Assembly: GCA_963693635.1 (NCBI GenBank)
Contig: CAVOBC010000083.1
Coordinates: forward strand, 1-15,046
DNA length: 15,046 bases
Origin: CAVOBC01 sp963693635
GTDB taxonomy: Bacteria; Pseudomonadota; Gammaproteobacteria; Pseudomonadales; Azotimanducaceae
Reading direction: 5' to 3'
The position numbers were made by a program, and so were the translations under genes. The notes beneath the pieces were generated by a model. The model saw only the letters and a list, made by a program, of their open reading frames with translations. It ran no database searches and was not told the DNA's origin. Positions 1-7,058 of the stretch are shown here, piece by piece (position 1 is the stretch's first letter; every line of letters starts with the position of its first letter).

Positions 1-44
1 GATCGACGGTCGAAACGTAGGCACCGGCAAGGGAGGGATTCGAG

Positions 45-702
45 ATGAACCCAACGATTGTGAGTGCGCGGAGGTGGTGCGAAGCAAGGCTCGCGCTGCT
101 TGAGCAAGAGCGAGCGCTGACGCGGGCGCGCGATGCGCTCGCGGCGAGTCGCAGGGCGATGCCGTGGGTGTTGGTAGACAGAGCTTACTCGTTCAAGACC
201 GAAGCGGGCATCCAATCGCCCGCCGATCTGTTTGGCGAATCGAGTCAGCTCATCGTCTACCACTTCACGTACGGGCCTGACGAGGAGACGGCATGCCCCA
301 GTTGCTCGTTCTGCGCTGACAACTACAACGGCACGCTAGCCCACCTGCGCGAGCGGGACATCAACTTTGTTGCGGTGTCGCGTGGACCGCTCGATACACT
401 ACTGGCGTACCGGCAGCGATTTCAATTTCGATTTCGGCGTGTCGTTCACTGACGAGTATATTGAGGCGGGGTCAGCGGAGTACAACTACCGCACGGCAAC
501 CCGAGGAGGTGAATCGCCGGGCCTCGGCGTCTTTATCCGTCACGAGGGGCAGGTGTATCACACGTATTCGTGCTACGCGCGCGGTCGCGACATGTTAAAC
601 AGCGCGTATCACCACATGGATCTGGTGCCGCGGGGTCGCGACGAGGATGGGTTGCCGTATCCGATGGCGTGGGTACGACGGCAGGATGAATACGGCAGCT
701 AG
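45..702 (+). pseudogene. DUF899 thioredoxin-like family protein, disrupted by internal deletion/frameshift
   Basis: This encodes a DUF899-family protein with a thioredoxin-like fold and no firmly assigned reaction. The start ATG at 45 follows a GGGAGGG ribosome site at 31-37. The first part (45 to about 415) carries the family motif CPSCSF with C84 and C87; the next residue in the motif, usually Trp as I recall the family, is C90 here. The second part resumes in another frame at about 412 with GSDFNFDFGVSF and runs to a TAG at 700-702 through GLGVFIRHEGQVYHTYS and DEDGLPYPMAWVRRQDEY, all typical of the family. Relatives as I recall them have about 10-15 residues (a MGWxFPW-like stretch) between the AYRxR and GSDFN segments; these are missing, so a deletion of length not divisible by three is likely rather than a single-base error. 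The TAG stop lies inside a short repeat (697-712) found again after the P450 gene. Family assignment is confident; loss of function is inferred. Confidence 0.8.
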
Positions 703-730
703 TTCCTGTCCCGGAACACCGTTCCGGGGC
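697..730. repeat. Short REP-like repeat with hairpin after the DUF899 gene
   Basis: The 16-mer agctagttcctgtccc at 697-712 recurs exactly at 9672-9687. It runs into a perfect 8-bp hairpin: cccggaac (710-717), loop acc, gttccggg (721-728), extendable to 708-730 with one G-T wobble. No T-run follows, so a classical intrinsic terminator is not supported. It resembles the short palindromic leftovers linked to RAYT/REP elements in gammaproteobacteria; that link is inference. Confidence 0.55.
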
Positions 731-1003
731 GGGCACTAGCCGGCGGCGCAGGGATGCACCGCCATTTTGTGCAGCCGGCACCGGTGTCGCAACACGGTGG
801 AGGACGTCGCCGGTTGCCTCGACATCGGCGGTGAGCCGCCGAGTTCTGCGTCCTCCGGCATCTGCCTGTCTTTATCCGTTGGGCTCGCACGAGGCCCATG
901 TCAGCAAGGTTCCGTTTATCTCATCGCTCACTACATCAGCTTCTGGTCGACTGCCAATGGCGCTCTTTGCAAACGTCCCTGAGAGGAGTGTCACCCCCGC
1001 GAT
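703..1003. other. 301-bp intergenic stretch with no supported gene
   Basis: The stretch between the broken DUF899 gene and the 3' end of the MDR oxidoreductase holds short ORFs on both strands, but none has a recognisable family, a good ribosome site or convincing composition. It contains the repeat/hairpin at 697-730 and a second hairpin at 825-842. Both genes end here (convergent), so it is a plausible termination region. Confidence 0.5.
825..842. terminator. Possible terminator hairpin in convergent intergenic region
   Basis: A perfect 7-bp stem, tcggcgg (825-831) and ccgccga (836-842), encloses the loop tgag. It lies between two convergent genes, about 160 bases past the MDR stop and 120 past the DUF899 stop. 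There is no T-tract on either side, so it could equally be a structural palindrome. Confidence 0.3.
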
Positions 1004-1984
1004 TCAGCCGATGCCGTCAGGGACCATGATGACGCGCCCAAACGCCTTTCTGGATTCGATGAACGCGTGCGCCTCGGCGGCTTGCGACAGCTTGTAAGTT
1101 CGGTCGATCACGACGGTGAGTTCGCCGCCACCGACCTCTGCGATGAGCCTTTGCACGTTCGCCCTTGCCCGCGCGCCGTTGTAGGCAAGTTCCGCGCCTT
1201 GAAAGTAGCTGACGTACGTCTTGTTCTGGCCCGCCATGGTGCCCAGGTTCGGTTGGTATGAGTCGCGCCCCACGCCACCCATTGAGATGATTCGGCCTCG
1301 ATACGCGGCGCAGGCGAGGCTTTGTTCAAGGTTCTTGCCGCCGACGGAATCGACCACCAGGTCCGGACCCTTGCCGCCTGTGAAGTCTGCGATGGCTTCG
1401 GGGAAATCAACCTCTGTGTAGTTGATGCCAAAATCGAGGCCATAGTCTGCAAGTCGTGCCAGTCGCTCGGCGGAAGATGCGGTTGCGGCGACGGTTGCGC
1501 CGGCGCGCTTGGCGAGTTGAATGCCGGCGAGGCCGGTGCCGCTCGCGCCGGCATGTATCAATACAGTCTCACCGGATATGAGCCCGCCGAACTCGAACAG
1601 GCAGTCGTCGGCGGTGCCGAACGGAATGGGAATGCAGGCGCCGGTTTCGATCGGCATGTCGTCCGGTATTGGCCAGGCCGAGCGCGAGTTGACGGCCCTC
1701 AGGCTGGCGTGTGACCCGCCGTTGTCTGACGTCGTAACGCGCTGTCCGACGAAACGGTCGGTGACATCTTTGCCGACTTCAACGATGACGCCTGATGCCA
1801 GGTAGCCGCCACAGTGTGGCGCCGTGCCAGCCGGTCGCGATCCTCTCGCCAGTACATCGCCGCCTTCGATACTGATCGCGTGCACTTCGATCAGCACGTG
1901 TCTTGGTCGCAGTTCCGGGTCCGGTACGTCTTCATACTTGAGGACTTCCGGGCCGCCGCCCTCGTAATAGACCGCTGCTTTCAT
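1004..1984 (-). CDS. Zinc-free MDR oxidoreductase, quinone-oxidoreductase-like
   Basis: A 326-residue medium-chain dehydrogenase/reductase of the NAD(P)H:quinone oxidoreductase type, a usual length for the family. It should reduce a quinone or an alpha,beta-unsaturated carbonyl using NAD(P)H in the cytosol; the substrate cannot be read from sequence. The GroES-like N-terminal domain starts MKAAVYYEGGGPEVL, and the Rossmann motif is GASGTGLAG at about residues 146-154 (within HAGASGTGLAG). The Cys/His ligands of zinc alcohol dehydrogenases are absent, which fits the QOR branch. The ATG at 1984 has an AAGGAG ribosome site 7 bases upstream. It lies 98 bases downstream of the TauD-like gene on the same strand and may be co-transcribed with it. 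Subfamily confidence is high, exact substrate unknown. Confidence 0.88.
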   Translation of the reverse strand: MKAAVYYEGGGPEVLKYEDVPDPELRPRHVLIEVHAISIEGGDVLARGSRPAGTAPHCGGYLASGVIVEVGKDVTDRFVGQRVTTSDNGGSHASLRAVNSRSAWPIPDDMPIETGACIPIPFGTADDCLFEFGGLISGETVLIHAGASGTGLAGIQLAKRAGATVAATASSAERLARLADYGLDFGINYTEVDFPEAIADFTGGKGPDLVVDSVGGKNLEQSLACAAYRGRIISMGGVGRDSYQPNLGTMAGQNKTYVSYFQGAELAYNGARARANVQRLIAEVGGGELTVVIDRTYKLSQAAEAHAFIESRKAFGRVIMVPDGIG

Positions 1985-2082
1985 TGGACACTCCTTCGGT
2001 TGTTCGTTGCTTCCAGCCCCGGTGTTTCGGCCATCATTGTGTCGATTTCAGGGTCGGGGGAGGCGGTTGGGGCTCGACTGTA

Positions 2083-2913
2083 TCAGGCCTCGTAGGCGAC
2101 CGGCGGGCTGTCTGCCAGAACACTGACGCGTTCACCGTGGCGCTCGCTGGGCACGTAATCCCACACTGCGTGATGTTGTACCGCCAGGTTATCCCACATG
2201 ACGATGGTGTCAGGCTGCCATGTAACGCGACAATGCAGGGCGGGGTTGCGGGCGATGTGATCGAACAGCATGCGTAGTAGCGCATCACTCTCAAGGGTCG
2301 ACAGATCTGTAAACCGCGCGGTGAACGCCTCGTTGACGAATAACGTTGGGCGTCCTGTCCGTGGATGGGCGGTGACTGCAGGGTGGGTGGCACTCGGATA
2401 GGTTTGGCCCGGCTTCGGCTCAACCCCATACCAGCGCAGGTCCTGCAGACCATCGTGATCAGCGCGCAGGTGCATCAGCAGCTCACGGATCGGTGCAGAC
2501 AGCAGCTCGAAGGCGAGGTGCATGTTGGCAAAGACTGTGTCGCCGCCTACGGTTGGCCCGGTGAGAAGCCGCAGGATTGAGGCGGCCGGGGGTGCTGGCT
2601 CACACGACACATCCATGTGCCAGCGACCGCCGTTGACGTGTGTCGTCCCGTCCCGCGTACGGACCGTGAAGAGCTCAGGGTCGCCCCCCGCACCCAATGA
2701 TGCCTTGGACGGGTGCACGTGCAGCGCGCCGAAGATTCGCCCGAAAGCCTTGTGCTGCTCGCGGTCGATCTGCTGGTTTCTGAACAGGAGCACACGATGC
2801 TCGTCGAACGCGTCACGCACCGAGGCCGCCAGCTCCGGATCGGTAGCGATCTCGGCGATCCTGAGGTCCAGAACTTCTGCCCCCAGATGGGGTGTCAGGC
2901 ATTTCAGTTTCAT
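2083..2913 (-). CDS. TauD/TfdA-family Fe(II)/2-oxoglutarate-dependent dioxygenase
   Basis: A 276-residue cytosolic dioxygenase of the TauD/TfdA family, which couples 2-oxoglutarate decarboxylation to hydroxylation of a small substrate, often leading to release of sulfite, an amine or an ether oxygen product. The iron-binding HxD pair is H99/D101 in GGRWHMDVSCE, the distal histidine is H247 in MWDNLAVQHHAVWDY, and R262 in HGERVSVLAD is the likely 2-oxoglutarate anchor. Length and motif spacing are normal, so it is probably active. ATG at 2913 is preceded by the sequence ggacaggaacc, where AGGA can serve as ribosome site and which also matches the window's gene-end repeat. The following gene on the strand is an MDR oxidoreductase. 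No transporter, regulator or sulfonate gene is adjacent, so taurine or 2,4-D specificity should not be assumed. Confidence 0.9.
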   Translation of the reverse strand: MKLKCLTPHLGAEVLDLRIAEIATDPELAASVRDAFDEHRVLLFRNQQIDREQHKAFGRIFGALHVHPSKASLGAGGDPELFTVRTRDGTTHVNGGRWHMDVSCEPAPPAASILRLLTGPTVGGDTVFANMHLAFELLSAPIRELLMHLRADHDGLQDLRWYGVEPKPGQTYPSATHPAVTAHPRTGRPTLFVNEAFTARFTDLSTLESDALLRMLFDHIARNPALHCRVTWQPDTIVMWDNLAVQHHAVWDYVPSERHGERVSVLADSPPVAYEA

Positions 2914-3360
2914 GGTTCCTGTCCGCGCAGCGAATTGCCCGCTGCAATGGCTGGAATCAGCGGTGATGGCCCGTTCTGAAGGGATTGATTTTGAGCGCTG
3001 TGAGTTCGCTCAATCGGCGAATGTACCGCGATACCGCCGGACATACACGCCCCGGGACGGATCATAAAGCCCTGAGTTCGGGTAATACGGGTAGTTTGGG
3101 TAGTACGGGTCGTATGGAAAGGAGCGTGCGAAATGGGCTGGCGACATCTTGAGAAAGAACGACGCGGTACCTGCGTGTGTGATTCCGATCCGATCTCGAC
3201 GGCACTGTTGCCAGTTGACTAGACTGAAGCAGGCAACAAGTCTGTGGCCACGCCCATGGAGAGACGTGGGAAGAGGTTTCAACGTTCAATTCGTCTGATG
3301 AGGCGAGCTGCTGGCGATTTCGACCTGCTTTGCATTGCTGATCGGGGTTAAAAGGACACC
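2914..3360. other. 447-bp intergenic stretch with no supported gene
   Basis: The stretch lies between the divergent TauD-like gene (minus) and the pilus remnant (plus). A minus-strand frame (3282-3010) is open for 90 codons and ends in a Tyr/Pro-rich tract produced by a 9-bp tandem repeat at 3080-3115, but there is no ribosome site at its Met codons and I recognise no family. It should hold the promoter for the dioxygenase, though I see no convincing -35/-10 pair. Confidence 0.45.
3080..3115. repeat. Four-copy 9-bp tandem repeat
   Basis: Four adjacent 9-mers read gggtaatac, gggtagttt, gggtagtac, gggtcgtat on the plus strand. On the minus strand they encode a run of Tyr-x-Pro triplets (YDPYYPNYPYYP) in a short open frame of unknown reality. 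The unit length of 9 keeps the reading frame, which is weak support for a former low-complexity coding segment. Confidence 0.6.
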
Positions 3361-4245
3361 ATGAAGCGAAACGACACCCACATTCGGCGGCGCCATCAGG
3401 GCGTCAGCCTGGTCGAGGTTCTGGTTTCCCTGCTGATCATCGCGGTTGGTGTGCGACGGGCAGTGACTTGACCGGCCTTGCGATCACCGGCGAGGACGCC
3501 GATTCCGCGACGGTCTACGGCGGGGCCGACTTCAACATCAGCGGACGCAGCTACACAACAGCCATCGTGCCCTGGTCTTCAGTTCCTGCCTTTACCGCGA
3601 TCAACGAAACACATCTGACGCCTGACCTTGCAAGCGTTGTTCAGGAAGTCGTGAATCGGTCGGGTTGGTGCGGCGGCAACGCGATGAACTTCAAGTTGCA
3701 GGGCACGGGCCTGCGCCTCGCCAAATCCTATGAAACTGATCCGTCGCAAGCCGCCTACCTGCGGGTGCAGTATGACCCCGACTCAGTACCGGCGAGCCCC
3801 GCTGGTTGCATCGTCAGAGAGTATTCGGCGCGGGTTAAAGCGAGTTCAGACGACGCCGAGGAATCTTCCGCCGGTGGCATGAGTCTTTCCAGTTCTGATC
3901 TCGAACTCATCAGCGATGGTGGCGACCAGGAGGTCGGTGTCCGTTTTCGCAGTCTGGAGATCGACCAGGGCACGACAATCCTGGCGGCTTAAGTCGAATT
4001 CACGGTCGATGAATCCAACTCGGGTACGACCAATCTGACACTTCGCGGCCACGACGTGGACGACTCGCCGACCTGATCTTTACCGGGGGCTACCACCCCA
4101 ATCAGGATGATGTCACGGTGACAACCGTCGACGCATTCGGCAACGCGGCATTCGTGGTGCGCGCTGGCCCCGATACCCTCGCCAATGGTGGCGACGACGA
4201 TGGGGCACCGGATCTCATCTGGGCAGTTGAGCGTTGTTTCCTACC
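3361..4245 (+). pseudogene. Decayed chimera: type IV prepilin leader fused to PilY1-like surface modules
   Basis: The ATG at 3361 has a good AAAAGGA ribosome site and starts a PilV/PilI-like prepilin: a basic leader, the peptidase site G14/V15, Glu at +5, and hydrophobic helix GVSLVEVLVSLLIIAVGV. After residue 31 the frame is lost and stops at 3469-3471. From about 3450 another frame continues with modules seen in PilY1-like adhesins as I recall them: NISGRSYTTAIVPW, LASVVQEVVNRSGW, then SSDDAEESSAGGMSLSSSDLELI and VEFTVDESNSGTTNLTLRG. A TAA at 3990-3992 interrupts this between ILAA and VEFTVDE, where relatives usually have Tyr. A TGA follows at 4074-4076, and a third frame (4076 to about 4245) holds DLIFTGGYHPNQDDVTVT and VDAFGNAAFVV. 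So one deletion fusion, one nonsense change and another frameshift have accumulated. A pseudogene is the best reading; the end is approximate. Confidence 0.72.
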
Positions 4246-4254
4246 GCGCGCCCG

Positions 4255-4710
4255 TCAGAGGATGACCGTGCTGGTCATCGTCGCCATTAACGCGAATAGA
4301 ACGACGTTGCTGGCGACGAAGGCGATGAGTCTGTGCGCGACTTTGTTGTAGCTGACGTGGATCGCGCTGTGCACGACGCGCACGCCGAGGTACGCCCAGG
4401 CGAGGTACAGGGTCGTCTCGGTCACGCTGCTGGTCAGTAGCAAAATCAGACACGTGAGATAGAAGAGAACGGGCACCTGGAGAAGATTCATGTAGTTGCG
4501 GTTGGCAAGCTGCACATGCTCGGCAACGCGCTCGGACTCGCCCAAGCGAAAGTCGTCAATCTCCGCTTCCTTGCGGTAAACCGCCAGGAATCGTCGATAG
4601 GGAATCAGCAGCAGAATGAGGACGGTCCACCAGGCGAGGAGTACGACTGGCTGCAGGATGAGCATTTGATTCACGTGGGTTCCTTGCAAGGCCAGCGGGC
4701 GGTTCACCAT
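4255..4710 (-). CDS. MAPEG-family integral membrane protein
   Basis: A protein of up to 151 residues of the MAPEG family (membrane-associated proteins in eicosanoid and glutathione metabolism), a four-helix inner-membrane protein. Bacterial members are mostly uncharacterised, some with glutathione transferase activity. Family signatures are ERVAEHVQLANRNYMNLLQVPVLFYL in the middle and AWAYLGVRVVHSAIHVSYNKVAHRLIAF near the end, where the Arg/His and Asn-Tyr residues line the expected site. Hydrophobic helices lie near residues 17-37, 78-95, 99-115 and 128-148. Start choice is uncertain: ATG at 4710 lacks a clear ribosome site; Met16 (4665) starts MLILQPVVLLAWW, a more typical N-terminus, with AAGGA 12 bases upstream. 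It ends just beyond the pilus remnant and is divergent from arsM. Confidence 0.85.
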   Translation of the reverse strand: MVNRPLALQGTHVNQMLILQPVVLLAWWTVLILLLIPYRRFLAVYRKEAEIDDFRLGESERVAEHVQLANRNYMNLLQVPVLFYLTCLILLLTSSVTETTLYLAWAYLGVRVVHSAIHVSYNKVAHRLIAFVASNVVLFALMATMTSTVIL

Positions 4711-4843
4711 TCTACGCCCCGATGGGTGGTGAACGCGTCATCTGATCGCAGCACGGCCGACGGCCCTGGGGTATGGCTCGCATCCGCGGCAATAGTCGTT
4801 AGAATCCCGCTCTGCTAGACACCATGACGTATGCGGGGATCGA

Positions 4844-5887
4844 ATGAGCGAGCAGACGATTGATGCGGTAAGGGAATATTACGGGCAGGTACTGAAGTCG
4901 ACCGACGACCTGAAAACGAGCGCGTGCTGCGCGGACGAGAGCCCGCCCGAGCACATCAGGGCGCTGCTTGGCAATGTTCATGACGACGTCCAGGCGCGCT
5001 TTTACGGCTGCGGATCACCGCTGCCACTCGCGCTCGAAGGGTGCACGGTGCTCGACCTCGGGTGCGGGTCAGGGCGCGACGTCTACTTGCTCAGCCAACT
5101 GGTGGGTCCATCAGGCCGGGTCATCGGCATCGACATGACCGATGAGCAACTGAGCGTCGCGGAGACTTACAAGTCCTGGCACATGGAACGTTTTGGGTTT
5201 GCAGAAGCCAACGTGTCGTTTCTCCACGGGTACATCGAGGAACTGGCTGGCATCGAGGACGCGTCGGTTGATGTCATCGTCTCCAATTGTGTCATCAACC
5301 TGTCACCTGACAAGGCGGCCGTCTTCAAGCAGGTCATGCGCGTGTTGAAGCCCGGCGGCGAGATCTACTTTTCAGACGTCTTTGCGGGCCGGCGAGTGCC
5401 CGATGCGTTGCAGGTTGACCCCGTGTTGTTGGGCGAGTGCTTGTCAGGCGCACTTTATACCGAGGACTTTCGGCGCATCCTGCGGGCAGAGGGTGTGCTC
5501 GACTACCGCGAGATCGTTAGCCGCCGCCTGTCGATCGACGATCCGGTGATCGAGGTGAAGATCGGCATGATCGACTTCTACTCAAAGACCATTCGCGCAT
5601 TCAAAGTGCCGCTTGAGGACATCTGCGAGAACTATGGCCATGTTGCCTACTACCGCGGCACCATTGCCGACTCGCCCCATGCATTCATGCTGGACAATCA
5701 TCACCTGTTCCGCACTGGCATGCCGGTGCCAGTCTGCGGCAATACCGCCAACATGTTGAGTGAGTCGCGCTTTGGGCAGCACTTCACTGTGGTTGGGGAC
5801 TTTGCGGCCCACTATGGACCGTTTGATTGCACAGCACCGGTCGAGGCGTCTAGCCCAGAGGCGGCGACCGGCGGCGCGTGTTGCTAG
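4844..5887 (+). CDS. arsM: Arsenite S-adenosylmethionine methyltransferase ArsM
   Basis: A 347-residue cytosolic enzyme that methylates As(III) using SAM, giving mono-, di- and trimethyl arsenicals. SAM motif I is VLDLGCGSGRD (about 69-79), with the acidic GIDMTDEQL following. The ArsM hallmark VSNCVINLSPDKAAVFKQVMRVLKPGGEIYFSDV includes C149, and DPVLLGECLSGALYTEDF includes C199; these two correspond to the arsenite-binding cysteines conserved in the family, with C28/C29 and C56 as candidates for the N-terminal cysteine. The C-terminus ends GGACC, a terminal cysteine pair seen in other ArsM proteins. ATG at 4844 follows GCGGGG. No arsR, arsB or arsC is adjacent in the window, so regulation is not visible. 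A strong hairpin follows at 5940-5971. Confidence 0.93.
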   Translation: MSEQTIDAVREYYGQVLKSTDDLKTSACCADESPPEHIRALLGNVHDDVQARFYGCGSPLPLALEGCTVLDLGCGSGRDVYLLSQLVGPSGRVIGIDMTDEQLSVAETYKSWHMERFGFAEANVSFLHGYIEELAGIEDASVDVIVSNCVINLSPDKAAVFKQVMRVLKPGGEIYFSDVFAGRRVPDALQVDPVLLGECLSGALYTEDFRRILRAEGVLDYREIVSRRLSIDDPVIEVKIGMIDFYSKTIRAFKVPLEDICENYGHVAYYRGTIADSPHAFMLDNHHLFRTGMPVPVCGNTANMLSESRFGQHFTVVGDFAAHYGPFDCTAPVEASSPEAATGGACC

Positions 5888-6841
5888 TAGATTGACTGGC
5901 GAGAGGGTGATTCACGCGTCTGACGGCTGCGCGAACTGGTCATCTGCTGCCGCTCGCACGGCAGCAGATGATGGCGGATTGAAATTTTCGTTTGCGTATT
6001 GAGTGCCTGCACCTCGCGCACGATGTTGAAACCTGCAGCCGAGACAATATCGGTCAGATACGGAAAGATCGCGCTGGCGGGATACCGTCCCGTCCTTGCC
6101 GCAAGTTCGAGTGTGGTCGGGGTCACGTCCGGGTCATCCGGGGTCAGCAACAGAAATCGCTCACTGATGGGGACGAGCGATGCGGTGTCCTCGGCAAACG
6201 CAATCAGGTTCGATACCTCGCGAGCGGGCCGGGTGTGCACGATCGCGCTGAAAGGCGAGTTCATCCAGTGTGCGGGGAGTCAAAGAACGCGCCGAATCCG
6301 CGCGTGCCATCGTCGTGGGTGCGCTTAGCCGGCAAGATTCAAGTACCTTCGAGGCTTGTTCAAGAAATGCCATGTTCTCCCCGGTCAATGTTTCGAGTAC
6401 CGGTGTGCGGTCAAACTGACAACGCGGGTCGACGAGGGGCAGGTAAGCCCGCCACTTCAGGAGCCTGGCGACATGCCAGACAGGGCACGGCTGAGGGCCG
6501 GTTACCTCACCGTGGATTCCACATGGAAACGCGTCCATCACGAGCAGGTCCGGTGCTCGCTCGGCGATAAGCGACGTCACGCGCCGTTGCCGCGACGCTG
6601 AACGCAGGTCGATGAAGTCGACCTTCGGACCCAGACTCGGGCGAGCCAACGAGGCGAAACGGGAATCGCCGATCAGCGTCACGGCCTCGCCCGCGAAATG
6701 ATCGTGAATGAATGCGTTCGCCCGGGCGAGATGGCCAAGGTCGGCCCCACGCGCGTAGTAGATGATGGGTAGAACACTGGACAACGTGTCAAGACATGTC
6801 AGGGGACGCATAAAATAATCTGGATAGCGTGCCTTGATCAA
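5884..6841 (-). pseudogene. Glycosyltransferase-like protein, frameshifted
   Basis: Two overlapping minus-strand frames look like halves of one protein of roughly 300 residues. The N-terminal half (6841 or 6811 down to about 6250) begins near LPIIYYARGADLGHLARANAF, resembling the glycine-rich start of GT-B glycosyltransferases (MurG-like), and includes APDLLVMDAFPCGIHGE, a typical position for the end of the N-terminal Rossmann domain. The C-terminal half (about 6260 to 5884) reads SAIVHTRPAREVSNLIAFAEDTAS and then LELAARTGRYPASAIFPYLTDIV. The switch falls around 6245-6265, where TLDELAF in one frame would join SAIVHTRPAREV in the other; a one-base indel would explain it. Start is TTG at 6841 or ATG at 6811, neither with a good ribosome site. 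The end at 5884 overlaps the arsM stop by four bases and reads through a hairpin, so the true stop may be lost. The substrate is unknown and the family call is moderate. Confidence 0.55.
5940..5971. terminator. Strong 13-bp-arm hairpin downstream of arsM
   Basis: Perfect arms at 5940-5952 (tcatctgctgccg) and 5959-5971 (its reverse complement) enclose the 6-base loop ctcgca. It starts 53 bases after the arsM stop. A weak T-rich stretch (gaaattttcgttt, about 5981-5993) follows on the plus strand. It also lies inside the open C-terminal frame of the minus-strand glycosyltransferase-like gene, which suggests that gene once ended before this point and the hairpin terminates transcription from one or both sides. 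Confidence 0.55.
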
Positions 6842-6856
6842 ACGGGCGCAAGACGT

Positions 6857-6874
6857 GAGTCGTATCGACGACTC
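6857..6874. promoter_or_regulatory. 18-bp palindrome, possible operator
   Basis: The sequence gagtcgt-atcg-acgactc is a perfect 7-bp inverted repeat with a 4-base spacer. It lies between the start of the glycosyltransferase-like gene (minus) and the MFS gene (plus), where a dimeric regulator could bind. No adjacent regulator gene supports this. Confidence 0.35.
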
Positions 6875-6889
6875 GGCGACTGACCGCGA

Positions 6890-6914
6890 GGGGTGCGGGG
6901 CGAGGGGTGAGGGG
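6890..6914 (+). other. G-quadruplex motif upstream of the MFS gene
   Basis: Four runs of exactly four G (6890-6893, 6897-6900, 6904-6907, 6911-6914) are separated by three 3-base loops: tgc, cga, tga. This is an ideal four-quartet pattern on the plus strand, inside the 217-bp divergent intergenic region and about 145 bases before the MFS start. The pattern is seen directly; any regulatory effect is inference. Confidence 0.6.
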
Positions 6915-7058
6915 CCAGCGTCGATCTGGTGTTCGTGGATCAGTCCGCGATTCAGGGCACCTGCTAAAGTCGTCTCTTTTGCAGTGAATGCAAGCCATGC
7001 GGGTTGAGTTAGCCGGACACGCCGGGACCCGGACGAACCTCGTGTCGTTGGCGGTAGT

